Positions 19,640 to 27,985 of a stretch of DNA of 64,000 nucleotides are shown piece by piece (the first letter of the stretch is position 1; the number at the start of each line of letters is the position of its first letter). Origin of the DNA: Zoogloea sp. GTDB taxonomy: Bacteria; Pseudomonadota; Gammaproteobacteria; Burkholderiales; Rhodocyclaceae. The position numbers were made by a program, and so were the translations under genes. The stretch spans positions 6,194-70,193 of the forward strand of contig NZ_JAOAUU010000169.1 of the NCBI RefSeq assembly GCF_030157465.1. Direction: 5' to 3'. The notes beneath the pieces were generated by a model. It saw nothing but the letters and a program-made list of their open reading frames with translations, had not been told where the DNA came from and searched no databases.

Positions 19640-20143
19640 ATGCCCTCCCGCCTTCTGCTTCGCCCCCTTGCCATTACCCTCTTCGTGGTCTGCGCCAGCC
19701 TTCTGGCGGCCGGGCTCTACATCCAGCATGTGCAGGGTATCGAACCCTGCCCGATGTGCATCATGCAGCGCTATGCCCTGGCCGCCTGCGGGCTGATCGG
19801 CCTCGTCGCCGGGCTGCACAACCCGCGCCGTACCGGCCAGAACGCCTACGCTGCGCTGCTGGCCGCGGGAGCACTCGCGGGCGGCGGCGTGGCAGCGCGC
19901 CAGTCGTGGATGCAGTGGTACCCGCCCGCAGTGTCCGAATGCGGGCCGGGCCTCGAGTACATGCTCGAAAGCTTTCCGCTCAGCTCGGCGTTGCCGATGA
20001 TCTTCCGCGGCGCCGGCGACTGCTCGGTGGTGGATTGGACCTTCCTCGGTCTGTCCATCGCCAACTGGTCCTTCCTGACCTTCGCAAGCATTCTCGCCGC
20101 GCTGGTGCTCTACCTGCTGCGGCGCGACAAAACCCCCGCCTGA
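19640..20143 (+). CDS. dsbB: Disulfide bond formation protein B
   Basis: DsbB reoxidises periplasmic DsbA and passes the electrons to quinone. The 167-residue protein has four membrane helices, the first redox pair CPMC after helix 1 (EPCPMCIMQRYAL), and a second periplasmic pair, the Cys in SECGPGLEYML and the Cys in GAGDCSVVDWTFLG. The arrangement is complete, so the protein should be functional. It follows argB at a distance of 88 bases. The partner dsbA is not in the window. Confidence 0.93.
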   Translation: MPSRLLLRPLAITLFVVCASLLAAGLYIQHVQGIEPCPMCIMQRYALAACGLIGLVAGLHNPRRTGQNAYAALLAAGALAGGGVAARQSWMQWYPPAVSECGPGLEYMLESFPLSSALPMIFRGAGDCSVVDWTFLGLSIANWSFLTFASILAALVLYLLRRDKTPA

Positions 20144-20168
20144 AATACGCCCCAGCACGGGGCCCGGG

Positions 20169-20183
20169 GCACCAGCACGGTGC
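20169..20183 (+). promoter_or_regulatory. NtrC-like binding palindrome upstream of nirB
   Basis: The perfect inverted repeat GCACC-N5-GGTGC at 20169-20183 fits the NtrC consensus (GCAC-N7-GTGC). It lies about 80 bases ahead of the sigma-54 promoter at 20251, the usual place for an enhancer. Binding is inferred from the motif only. Confidence 0.65.
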
Positions 20184-20250
20184 GCCCTTGCCTCTGGAGC
20201 GCCCTCCCGCACCGCCACCTTTCCCGCCAACGGCGGGCCCTCCCAAGGGT

Positions 20251-20266
20251 GGCACAAGCCTTGCTA
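20251..20266 (+). promoter_or_regulatory. Sigma-54 promoter of the nirBD-narK unit
   Basis: TGGCAC (20251-20256), five bases, then TTGCT (20262-20266) match the sigma-54 -24/-12 consensus TGGCAC-N5-TTGCW exactly. Transcription should start near 20277, leaving an untranslated leader of about 214 bases. Together with the upstream NtrC-like site this predicts induction under nitrogen limitation. Confidence 0.85.
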
Positions 20267-20276
20267 GAGCTTATTA

Positions 20277-20490
20277 AACCAATGCGGGCGTGAAGCAATA
20301 ACGAATTTGCTGCACCGCCCGCAACCTGAACATCAGGTACGAGCGCGCAGCCGTCCCCACGGACGCAGCGACGCGGCAGGGCCAACGGCGGCCACTTCCG
20401 CGATCAACGACGATCTCTCCTGCACAAGGCTTACAGCCCGCATCGGCCGCAGTGCGACCGGTCCGGAGAGAATCAATCGTCGGAGGAATC
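20277..20490 (+). promoter_or_regulatory. Long structured 5' leader of nirB
   Basis: This gene-free leader contains several inverted repeats: TGCGGGCG (20283-20290) with CGCCCGCA (20316-20323), enclosing a smaller AGCAA/TTGCT pair; a hairpin ACCTGA/TCAGGT at about 20324-20338; and a CGTCC/GGACG hairpin near 20350-20365. No T-run terminator is evident. Assimilatory nitrate operons of other proteobacteria use leader antitermination (NasR/NasT), so a regulatory role is plausible, but the loops do not clearly show the paired hexaloop signature. GGAGGA precedes the nirB ATG. Confidence 0.5.
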
Positions 20491-22953
20491 ATGCGCAAAC
20501 TCAAACTGGTCATGGTCGGCAACGGAATGGCGGGCGTCCGCACGCTGGAAGAGCTGCGGAAGATCGCACCGGACATGTACGACATCACGGTGTTCGGAGC
20601 CGAGCCGCATCCGAACTACAACCGCATCCTGCTCTCTCCGGTGCTCGCCGGCGAGATGACCATCCAGGACATCATCCTCAACGATTTGCAGTGGTACGCC
20701 GACAACGGCATCACGCTGCACCTGGGCAGCACCGTCACCGGGATCGACCGGCAGAACCGCTCGGTGGTCGCCACCGGCAAAGACGGTCAGCGCATCGAGG
20801 TGGATTACGACCGCCTGCTCATTGCCACCGGCTCCACCCCCTTCATGCCGCCCATTCCCGGCAAGGAGTTGCCGGGCGTACTCGCCTACCGCGACATCAA
20901 GGACACCGACGAGATGATCGATGCCGCGGCGAAGTACAAGCACGCGGTGGTCATCGGAGCCGGCCTGCTTGGCCTCGAAGCGGCCAACGGCCTGGCCCTG
21001 CGTGGCATGGACGTCACCGTCGTGCATATCTCCGACTGGATCATGGAGCGCCAGCTCGACCGCACCGGCGGCAAGATGCTGCAGGCCGAGCTTGAAAACA
21101 AGGGCATGAAGTTCCGGATGAATGCCCAGACCGCCGAGCTGGTGAAAGGCGAATCGGGCCGCGTCTGTGCGGTGAAGTTCAAGGACGGCGAGAGCATCCC
21201 CGCCGACCTCGTCTGCATGGCCGCCGGCATCCGCCCGAATGTGGAACTGGCCGAGAAGGCCGGCATCTACTGCAACCGCGGCATCGTGGTGAGCGACACC
21301 CTGCAGACTTACGATCCGCGCATCTATGCCGTGGGCGAATGCGCCAACCACCGCGGCACCGCCTACGGCCTGGTGGCGCCGCTGTTCGAGCAGGCCAAGG
21401 TCTGCGCCAACCACCTGGCCATGTATGGCATTGGCCGCTACCAGGGTTCAGTCACCAGCACCAAGCTCAAGGTCACCGGCATCGACGTGTTTTCGGCCGG
21501 TGATTTTTCCGGCGCCGAAGGCACCGAGGACATCGTCCTGCACGACCCCGGCATGGGCATCTACAAGCGCCTCGTGCTCAAGGGTGACAAGCTGGTCGGC
21601 ACCGTACTCTACGGCGACACCAAGGACGGTGCCTGGTATTTCCAGCTGCTGAAGGATGCGCAGGACGTGGGCGAGATCCGCGATCACCTCGTCTTCGGCA
21701 ATGCCCACCTGGGCGACGTGGGCCACAAGGGCAACAGCATGGCCGCCAGCATGCCGGACAGCGCCGAAGTGTGCGGCTGCAACGGCGTGTGCAAGGGCAC
21801 CATCGTCAAGGCGATTCAGGAACAAGGCCTCTTCACCCTTGAAGACGTGAGGAAGCACACCAAGGCCTCGAGCTCCTGCGGCTCCTGCACGGGCCTTGTC
21901 GAGCAGATCCTCGCCTCGACCATCGGCGGCGCCTACCAGCCGGCCGACTCCAACAACAAGGCGGTGTGCGGCTGCACCGATCACTCCCACGGCGAAGTGC
22001 GCAAGGCGATCCGGGCCAACAAGCTGCTGTCCGTGGCCGAAGCCCAGAAATTCCTCGAATGGAAGACGCCCAACGGCTGCGCCAGCTGCCGGCCGGCGCT
22101 CAACTACTACTGCATTTCCACGTGGCCCCACGAGGCCATCGACGATCCGCAGAGCCGCTTCATCAACGAGCGCGCCCACGCCAACATCCAGAAGGACGGC
22201 ACTTACTCGGTGGTGCCGCGCATGTGGGGCGGCCTGACCAACCCCACCGAACTGCGCGCCATCGCCGACGCCGCCGAAAAGTACAAGGTGCCCACCGTGA
22301 AGGTGACTGGCGGCCAGCGTATCGACCTGCTGGGCGTGAAGAAGGAAGACCTGCCGGCCATGTGGTCCGACTTTGCCGCCGCCGGCATGGTTTCCGGCCA
22401 CGCCTACGGCAAGAGCCTGCGCACCGTCAAAACCTGCGTGGGTTCCGAGCACTGCCGCTTTGGCACCCAGCGCTCGATGGATCTGGGCGTCAAGCTTGAA
22501 AAAATGCTCTTCGGCATGTGGAGCCCCCACAAGTTCAAGCTGGCCGTCTCGGGCTGCCCGCGCAACTGTGCCGAGTCGGGCATCAAGGACATCGGCGTCA
22601 TCGGGGTCGATTCCGGTTACGAGCTTTACGTGGGCGGCAACGGCGGCATCAAGACCGAAGTGGCGCAGTTCTTCTGCAAGGTGGCCAACGACGACGAGGT
22701 GATGGAATACGGCGGCGCTTTCATCCAGCTCTACCGCGAAGAAGGCTACTACCTGGAGCGCACCTGCCACTACATCGAGCGGGTTGGCCTCGAGCACGTC
22801 AAGAAACAGGTGCTCGAAGACGCCAGCCAGCGCAAGGCGCTCCACGAGCGGTTGCTCTTCGCCCTGCAGAACTACAAGGATCCGTGGGCCGAGATTTTCG
22901 AGGACAAGTCCGGCGGCACCCTCAAGCGCGAATTCGAAATCATCAAGGTATAA
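20491..22953 (+). CDS. nirB: NADH-dependent assimilatory nitrite reductase, large subunit
   Basis: NirB reduces nitrite to ammonium with NAD(P)H. The 820-residue protein starts with an FAD/NAD domain (VMVGNGMAG; second dinucleotide motif VVIGAGLLGLEAANG). Two BFD-like iron-sulfur segments follow (Cys428, 430, 463, 466 and Cys493, 495, 530, 533). The nitrite/sulfite reductase domain comes next, with the sirohaem-4Fe4S cysteines 649, 655, 689 and 693 (CVGSEHC and SGCPRNC). All cofactor cysteines are intact. The ATG at 20491 has GGAGGA upstream. nirD follows after 11 bases, so the genes are cotranscribed from the sigma-54 promoter. Confidence 0.96.
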   Translation: MRKLKLVMVGNGMAGVRTLEELRKIAPDMYDITVFGAEPHPNYNRILLSPVLAGEMTIQDIILNDLQWYADNGITLHLGSTVTGIDRQNRSVVATGKDGQRIEVDYDRLLIATGSTPFMPPIPGKELPGVLAYRDIKDTDEMIDAAAKYKHAVVIGAGLLGLEAANGLALRGMDVTVVHISDWIMERQLDRTGGKMLQAELENKGMKFRMNAQTAELVKGESGRVCAVKFKDGESIPADLVCMAAGIRPNVELAEKAGIYCNRGIVVSDTLQTYDPRIYAVGECANHRGTAYGLVAPLFEQAKVCANHLAMYGIGRYQGSVTSTKLKVTGIDVFSAGDFSGAEGTEDIVLHDPGMGIYKRLVLKGDKLVGTVLYGDTKDGAWYFQLLKDAQDVGEIRDHLVFGNAHLGDVGHKGNSMAASMPDSAEVCGCNGVCKGTIVKAIQEQGLFTLEDVRKHTKASSSCGSCTGLVEQILASTIGGAYQPADSNNKAVCGCTDHSHGEVRKAIRANKLLSVAEAQKFLEWKTPNGCASCRPALNYYCISTWPHEAIDDPQSRFINERAHANIQKDGTYSVVPRMWGGLTNPTELRAIADAAEKYKVPTVKVTGGQRIDLLGVKKEDLPAMWSDFAAAGMVSGHAYGKSLRTVKTCVGSEHCRFGTQRSMDLGVKLEKMLFGMWSPHKFKLAVSGCPRNCAESGIKDIGVIGVDSGYELYVGGNGGIKTEVAQFFCKVANDDEVMEYGGAFIQLYREEGYYLERTCHYIERVGLEHVKKQVLEDASQRKALHERLLFALQNYKDPWAEIFEDKSGGTLKREFEIIKV

Positions 22954-22964
22954 GGGCCCGAACC

Positions 22965-23276
22965 ATGACCGACTGGAAAAAAATCTGCGCCGTCAGCGAC
23001 GTGCCCGTACTGGGCTCTCGCGTGGTGGACAGCGAGGCCCACGGCCGCATCGCGGTCTTTCGCAACTCCGCCGACGAAGTCTTTGCCGTGCATGACAAGT
23101 GCCCCCACAAGGCCGGCCCGCTGTCCCAGGGCATCGTCCACGGCAAGACCGTGACCTGCCCGCTGCACAGCTGGAAGATCCAGCTCGAGGACGGCCAGGT
23201 GGTGGCGCCCGACGTAGGCTGCGTCAAGCACTTCCCGACCAAGGTGGAAAACGGCGAGGTCTTTCTCGCCCTGTAA
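22965..23276 (+). CDS. nirD: Nitrite reductase small subunit (Rieske-like)
   Basis: NirD is the 103-residue partner of NirB. It is a Rieske-fold protein and here retains a complete 2Fe-2S ligand set, CPH (Cys46, His48) and CPLHSW (Cys65, His68). Some NirD proteins have lost these ligands. The ATG at 22965 begins the conserved MTDWKKIC N-terminus. It lies 11 bases after nirB. Confidence 0.93.
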   Translation: MTDWKKICAVSDVPVLGSRVVDSEAHGRIAVFRNSADEVFAVHDKCPHKAGPLSQGIVHGKTVTCPLHSWKIQLEDGQVVAPDVGCVKHFPTKVENGEVFLAL

Positions 23277-23279
23277 GCA

Positions 23280-23341
23280 CTCACGAAACGGGGGAGTGCC
23301 CTGTCAAGGCAGTCTCTCCTCCACCTCCCCCGTTGCGTGAG
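23280..23341 (+). repeat. Long hairpin between nirD and the transporter gene
   Basis: A 17-base arm at 23280-23296 (CTCACG...GGGGGAG) pairs with 23325-23341 with a single mismatch. The 28-base loop contains a small TGCC/GGCA stem. No T run follows, so it is not a classical terminator. It may slow decay, direct RNA processing or set the ratio of nirBD to transporter expression. Confidence 0.7.
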
Positions 23342-23434
23342 CCCTCGCCCGCGTTGACAAACACACAGAAGAACCCCCTTGGCTGCGCCCACAAAGGCGC
23401 CGGCCGGGGACCATTCGTACCCAGGAGTCCGAAA

Positions 23435-24649
23435 ATGGATCGCACATCCTTCCTCAAGGCCGGCCACACGCCCACGCTGCTAGCCGCCTTTCTCTACTTC
23501 GACCTCGCCTTCATGGTGTGGGTCATCCTCGGCCCGCTGGGCGTGCAGATTGCCGGCGACCTCGGCCTGACCCACGCCCAGAAAGGCCTGATGGTGGCCA
23601 CGCCGGTACTCGCCGGCGCGCTCCTGCGCCTGGTGATGGGCGTGCTGGTGGATCACCTCAAACCGAAAATGGCCGGCGCCATCGGCCAGGTCATCGTGCT
23701 GTGCGCGCTGGCTGTCGCCTGGAAGTTCGGCATCCACAGCTACGAGCAGGTGCTGATCCTCGGCCTCTTCCTCGGCGTGGCCGGCGCTTCTTTCGCCGTC
23801 GCCCTGCCGCTGGCATCCCGCTGGTATCCGCCCGAGCACCAGGGCACCGCGCTGGGCATTGCCGGTGCCGGCAACTCCGGCACCGCGCTGGCCGCCCTCG
23901 TCGGGCCGGGCCTGGCCGCGGCCTACGGCTGGACCAACGTCTTCGGCCTGGCGCTGATCCCGCTGTCCATCGTCTTCGTGCTGTATCTCGTGATGGCCAA
24001 GGACGCGCCCGAATGCCCGCCCGCCAAGTCCCTCTCCGAATACCTCAAGGTGCTCAGGGACAAGGATTCCTGGTGGTTCATGTTCTTCTACTCGGTCACC
24101 TTCGGCGGCTTTGTGGGCCTGGCCTCGTCGCTGACCATCTACTTCAACTCCGAGTACGGCCTTGACCCGAAGATGGCCGGCTTCTTTACCGCCGCCTGCG
24201 TGTTTGCCGGCAGCCTGGTGCGCCCCATCGGCGGCAACGTGGCCGATCGCATCGGCGGCATCAAGAGCCTCACCGTGATGTACGTGCTTGCAGCCGTCTT
24301 CCTGGCCATCGTCAGCTTCCGCCTGCCCGAAGCCTGGCAAGCACTGGCGATCTTCGTCTGCGCAATGCTGTCCCTCGGCATGGGCAACGGTGCGGTGTTC
24401 CAGCTGGTTCCCCAACGCTTCCGCAAGGAAATCGGCGTGATGACCGGCCTGGTCGGCATGGCCGGCGGCGTCGGCGGCTTTTACCTGGCCTCCAGCCTGG
24501 GCTACAGCAAGCAGATGACCGGCAGCTATCAGTCCGGCTTCCTGATCTTTGCCGCGCTGGCCATCGCCGCCCTGGTCGGCCTCACCGCCGTCAAGAAGCG
24601 CTGGCGCACCACCTGGGGCGCACCGCACCTCACCGCCGCAAAGATCTGA
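23435..24649 (+). CDS. Nitrate/nitrite transporter (NarK/NasA, MFS)
   Basis: The 404-residue major-facilitator protein has about twelve membrane helices. It carries the nitrate/nitrite porter features, including AFLYFDLAFMVWVILGPLG in helix 1, GNSGTALAALVGPGLA in the first nitrate-signature region and GMGNGAVFQLVPQRF in the second. It should import nitrate or nitrite for assimilation, given its place after nirBD. The ATG at 23435 starts the family-typical N-terminus; upstream in-frame codons are not protein-like. A 158-base gap with a long hairpin separates it from nirD. Confidence 0.92.
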   Translation: MDRTSFLKAGHTPTLLAAFLYFDLAFMVWVILGPLGVQIAGDLGLTHAQKGLMVATPVLAGALLRLVMGVLVDHLKPKMAGAIGQVIVLCALAVAWKFGIHSYEQVLILGLFLGVAGASFAVALPLASRWYPPEHQGTALGIAGAGNSGTALAALVGPGLAAAYGWTNVFGLALIPLSIVFVLYLVMAKDAPECPPAKSLSEYLKVLRDKDSWWFMFFYSVTFGGFVGLASSLTIYFNSEYGLDPKMAGFFTAACVFAGSLVRPIGGNVADRIGGIKSLTVMYVLAAVFLAIVSFRLPEAWQALAIFVCAMLSLGMGNGAVFQLVPQRFRKEIGVMTGLVGMAGGVGGFYLASSLGYSKQMTGSYQSGFLIFAALAIAALVGLTAVKKRWRTTWGAPHLTAAKI

Positions 24650-24675
24650 TCGAAGCCTTCACCCAGGCTTGACCA

Positions 24676-24714
24676 ACGAATCGGAACCGGGACTCACTCC
24701 CGCTTCCGATTCGT
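24676..24714 (+). repeat. Hairpin between the transporter and kinase genes
   Basis: ACGAATCGGAA (24676-24686) pairs perfectly with TTCCGATTCGT (24704-24714), and inside it CGGGA (24688-24692) pairs with TCCCG (24698-24702). No T run follows. It resembles in strength and position the hairpin between nirD and the transporter gene. Confidence 0.7.
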
Positions 24715-24739
24715 ACCATTTGGCTCCAGGATATCCGCC

Positions 24740-26446
24740 ATGACCGCCGCCACACTCCAGACATCCCTCGGCTACTCCTCCCTCACCGGCCCGCGCACGA
24801 AGAACGAGGATTTCTGCGGCGCGGCTACCCCCGAGGGGCCGGAACTCGACGCCAAAGGCATCCTCGCCGTGGTGGCGGATGGCGTCGGCGGTCATGCCAA
24901 CGGGCGCGAGGCCTCCGAATACACCGTTCGCGGCCTGCTCTCCGACTACTACGCCACGCCCGACACCTGGGCGGTCAACAAATCCCTCGACACGGTTCTT
25001 GCCGCACTCAACCGCTGGCTGGTTTCCCACGCGGCCCGCACCCGCGAAACCGCCGGCATGGCCACCACCCTGTCGGCCATCGTGCTGCGCGGCCGGCGCT
25101 ACTACCTCGCCCATGTGGGTGACACGCGCATCTACCGGCTGCGCGCCGGCAAGCTCGAACAGCTCACCACCGACCACGTGTGGGAACACCCCGAACTCAA
25201 AAACGTGCTGTCCCGCGCGGTCGGCCTCGACGCCCATCTCTCGGTGGATTACGCCGACGGCGAACTAGAGGCCGGCGACGTTTTTGCGCTGATGAGCGAC
25301 GGCGTGTGGGGCCAGCTCGGCGAACGCAAGATCGCCGACATCCTGCGCATGGAGGCCGACCCCCAGGATGCCGCCGCCCGCCTTGCCATGGGCGCCGAAG
25401 ACAGCGGCAGCCCGGACAACTGCACGGCGCTGGTGCTGCGCATCGACGCCCTGCCGCCCGACCGCCTGCGCGACAACATCGCCCGCCTGCACCACCTGCC
25501 GCTGCCGCCACGCCTCAAGCCCGGCCAGCAGATCGACGGGCTCACCATCGACGCCCTGCTCCACGAGTCCGTCGCCACCCTGCTCTACCGCGTGCGCGAC
25601 GCCAAGGGCCAGGCCCACGTCCTCAAAACCCTGCGCCCCGAACACGACGACGCCCAGGCCGCGGCCGCGCTGGCCCACGAAGAATGGCTCGCCCGCCGGG
25701 TGAACGACGCGTGGTTTCCGCAGGTCGTTCCCCACCCCGGGCGCAGCCACCTTTATTACCTGATGAGCTGGCACGAAGGCGCCACCCTCAAGGCCCGGCT
25801 CGACAACGGCCACCGCTTCGGCGCCGGCGAAGTGGCCGGGCTGGGCACCCGCATCCTCAAGGGCATCGCCGGCCTGCACCGGCTTTCGATCATTCACCGG
25901 GACATCAAGCCCGACAACCTGCACCTCGACACCGAAGGCCGCCTGCGCATCCTCGACCTGGGCGTGGCCGCCTCGGACAGCCACGCCGACGGCCAGCCCT
26001 TCGAGGAGATCAACAACCCCGGCACCCCCAGCTACATGGCGCCGGAACTCTACGGCCCCAAAACCATCCCCGCCAACGAGCAGACCGACCTCTACGCCAT
26101 CGGCGTCACCCTCTACGAACTCCTGACCCGCAAATACCCCTACGGCGAGATCGAGCCCTTCCAGAACCCGAGATTCGGCGACCCGGTGCCCCCCACCCGC
26201 TACCGCCCCGACATTCCCGCCTGGCTCGAGGCGGTGCTCCTCAAGGCCGTCGCCCGCGAACCGAAGGCCCGCTTCGAAACCGCCGAAGAATTCCTCCTCG
26301 CCCTCGAACGGGGCGCCAACCGCCCGCTGGCCGTACCGCGCAGATCGCCCCTCCTGGAACGCGATCCACAACTCGGCCTCAAGCTGCTGGCCGCAGGCTC
26401 GCTGGTGCTCAACATATTTCTGATCTATCTGATGCTGCTACGCTAG
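24740..26446 (+). CDS. PP2C phosphatase-Ser/Thr kinase fusion protein
   Basis: The 568-residue protein joins an N-terminal PP2C phosphatase (about 1-240; VVADGVGGHANGREAS, HVGDTRIYRL, LMSDGVWG, SPDNCTALVL) to a eukaryotic-like kinase (about 260-530). The kinase has ATP Lys296 in HVLKTLRP, catalytic Asp388 in IIHRDIKPDN, a DLG variant of DFG at 406-408 and YMAPEL. One C-terminal membrane helix (LLAAGSLVLNIFLIYLMLL) anchors it with the domains in the cytoplasm. Similar fusions sit beside nitrate/nitrite assimilation genes in pseudomonads, so a role in regulating nitrate uptake or reduction is likely but unproven. Confidence 0.9.
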   Translation: MTAATLQTSLGYSSLTGPRTKNEDFCGAATPEGPELDAKGILAVVADGVGGHANGREASEYTVRGLLSDYYATPDTWAVNKSLDTVLAALNRWLVSHAARTRETAGMATTLSAIVLRGRRYYLAHVGDTRIYRLRAGKLEQLTTDHVWEHPELKNVLSRAVGLDAHLSVDYADGELEAGDVFALMSDGVWGQLGERKIADILRMEADPQDAAARLAMGAEDSGSPDNCTALVLRIDALPPDRLRDNIARLHHLPLPPRLKPGQQIDGLTIDALLHESVATLLYRVRDAKGQAHVLKTLRPEHDDAQAAAALAHEEWLARRVNDAWFPQVVPHPGRSHLYYLMSWHEGATLKARLDNGHRFGAGEVAGLGTRILKGIAGLHRLSIIHRDIKPDNLHLDTEGRLRILDLGVAASDSHADGQPFEEINNPGTPSYMAPELYGPKTIPANEQTDLYAIGVTLYELLTRKYPYGEIEPFQNPRFGDPVPPTRYRPDIPAWLEAVLLKAVAREPKARFETAEEFLLALERGANRPLAVPRRSPLLERDPQLGLKLLAAGSLVLNIFLIYLMLLR

Positions 26447-26757
26447 TTCTTGCGAAGTTTTCGAAGCCACCATGATTTCGCCCGGTCGATGGCGCGAATG
26501 TGAATCAAGGCAAGCCGCTCCAGCTGACCGCGGTTGAGCGCCGCGAGCGATCGCCATCAGCAGCCGCGCCAACAGCCAACTCGGCGCGACCAAAGACGAA
26601 GGCACAACACCCAGCGGCAGCGCAGCACGTCTACGCCCGCTTCCACCGCCAGTCTCCCACCAAAACCGCGTCGGCCTTTGGATGAACCCGAACCCGCTTT
26701 ACAATAGCGGGTTTTCCGGCTCGTCTGGCCGGAAGCCCTGAACATCAAAGGAACACC
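26447..26757. other. Intergenic region with promoter and possible minus-strand gene remnant
   Basis: No intact gene is recognised in these 311 bases. On the minus strand a short frame ending at a TAG (26443-26445) reads LAALNRGQLERL then IHIRAIDRAKSWWLRKL, which looks protein-like but is preceded by a stop codon only about 35 codons upstream. It may be the tail of a decayed gene. The 3' half carries the ychF promoter. Confidence 0.45.
26678..26718 (+). promoter_or_regulatory. Sigma-70 promoter of ychF with the -10 box inside an inverted repeat
   Basis: TTGGAT (26678-26683) and TACAAT (26700-26705) are 16 bases apart and form a good sigma-70 promoter. The -10 box lies in the loop of an inverted repeat, AACCCGCT (26691-26698) with AGCGGGTT (26705-26712), followed by further T's. 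The predicted start is about 45 bases ahead of the ychF ATG. Confidence 0.65.
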
Positions 26758-27849
26758 ATGGCTCTCCAATGCGGCATCGTCGGCCTGCCCAACGTCGGCA
26801 AATCGACCCTCTTCAATGCCCTAACCAAGGCCGGCATCGCCGCCGAGAACTACCCCTTCTGCACCATCGAGCCCAACGTCGGCATCGTCGAAGTGCCCGA
26901 CCCGCGCCTTGACGCCCTGTGCGAGATCGTCAAGCCCCAGAAGACCCAGCCGGCCATCGTCGAATTCGTGGACATCGCCGGCCTCGTAGCGGGCGCCTCC
27001 AAGGGTGAAGGCCTGGGCAACCAGTTCCTCGCCAACATCCGCGAAACCGACGCCATCGTTAACGTCGTGCGCTGCTTCGACGACGAGAACGTCATCCACG
27101 TGAATGGCAAGGTCGACCCGCTCGCCGACATCGAAACCATCGTCACCGAACTGGCCCTGGCCGACATGTCCGCCGTCGAGAAGGCCATCCACCGCGAAAG
27201 CAAGAAGGGCCGCTCCGGCGACAAGGATGCGCAGAAGCTCGTCGCCATTCTCGAAAAGCTGCTGCCCCACCTCAACGAAGGCCAGCCGGCGCGCACCATG
27301 GCACTCAGCGACGACGAGAAGCTGATCCTCAAGCCCCTGTGCCTGATGACCCTCAAGCCCGCCATGTATGTGGGCAACGTGATGGAAGACGGCTTCGAGA
27401 ACAACCCCTACCTCGACCGCCTGCGCGAACACGCAGCCAAGGAAGGTGCCCCGGTGGTCGCCCTGTGCGCCAAGATCGAAGCCGAACTGGCCGACCTCGA
27501 CGACGAAGACAAGATGGCCTTCCTCGCCGATCTGGGCCTCGAAGAGCCGGGCCTCAACCGCCTGATCCGCGCCGGCTACCAGCTTCTCGGCCTGCAAACC
27601 TACTTCACCGCCGGCGTCAAGGAAGTCCGCGCCTGGACCATCCACGTGGGCGACACCGCCCCCCAGGCCGCCGGCGTCATCCACACCGACTTCGAACGCG
27701 GCTTCATCCGCGCCCAGACCATCGCCTTCGACGACTTCATCAAGTACAAGGGCGAAGCCGGCGCCAAGGAAGCCGGCAAGATGCGCTCCGAAGGCAAGGA
27801 ATACGTCGTCAAGGACGGCGACGTGCTGAACTTCCTGTTCAACGTCTAA
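26758..27849 (+). CDS. ychF: Redox-regulated ribosome-binding ATPase YchF
   Basis: YchF is an Obg-related P-loop protein that binds ribosomes and prefers ATP. The 363-residue protein has G1 GLPNVGKST (9-17), the switch region [20 protein letters not shown], the atypical NxxE-type specificity region (ALCAKIE), and a C-terminal TGS domain ([28 protein letters not shown], read as its [11 protein letters not shown] core). AAAGGAAC precedes the ATG. The common neighbour pth is absent from the window. A terminator lies about 95 bases downstream. Confidence 0.96.
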   Translation: MALQCGIVGLPNVGKSTLFNALTKAGIAAENYPFCTIEPNVGIVEVPDPRLDALCEIVKPQKTQPAIVEFVDIAGLVAGASKGEGLGNQFLANIRETDAIVNVVRCFDDENVIHVNGKVDPLADIETIVTELALADMSAVEKAIHRESKKGRSGDKDAQKLVAILEKLLPHLNEGQPARTMALSDDEKLILKPLCLMTLKPAMYVGNVMEDGFENNPYLDRLREHAAKEGAPVVALCAKIEAELADLDDEDKMAFLADLGLEEPGLNRLIRAGYQLLGLQTYFTAGVKEVRAWTIHVGDTAPQAAGVIHTDFERGFIRAQTIAFDDFIKYKGEAGAKEAGKMRSEGKEYVVKDGDVLNFLFNV

Positions 27850-27895
27850 GCCAAAAGTGCTGGATCACGGCATGTCAGGGCGGGTAGGCAACACC

Positions 27896-27923
27896 CCCAA
27901 ACCCCACCACCCTTGCGGGGTTT
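27896..27923 (+). repeat. Inverted repeat downstream of ychF
   Basis: AAACCCC (27898-27904) pairs with GGGGTTT (27917-27923). Only a short T stretch is present, so this would be a weak terminator ahead of the stronger one at 27943. Confidence 0.5.
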
Positions 27924-27942
27924 GACACGCTGGATCAGCCCG

Positions 27943-27985
27943 ATCCCTGCTCGGCATGGTCTGCCGAGCAGGGATTTTCCTTTTC
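27943..27985 (+). terminator. Rho-independent terminator downstream of ychF
   Basis: A perfect 14-bp stem, ATCCCTGCTCGGCA (27943-27956) with TGCCGAGCAGGGAT (27962-27975), is followed by TTT and then CCTTTTC. Confidence 0.85.

Noticed and set aside
20283-20340. Dual-hairpin ANTAR antiterminator in the nirB leader
   Set aside because: Only one stem offers a hexaloop with A1 and G4, its closing pair is a T-T mismatch, and the next hairpin has a three- or five-base loop. It is kept as a question, not a call.
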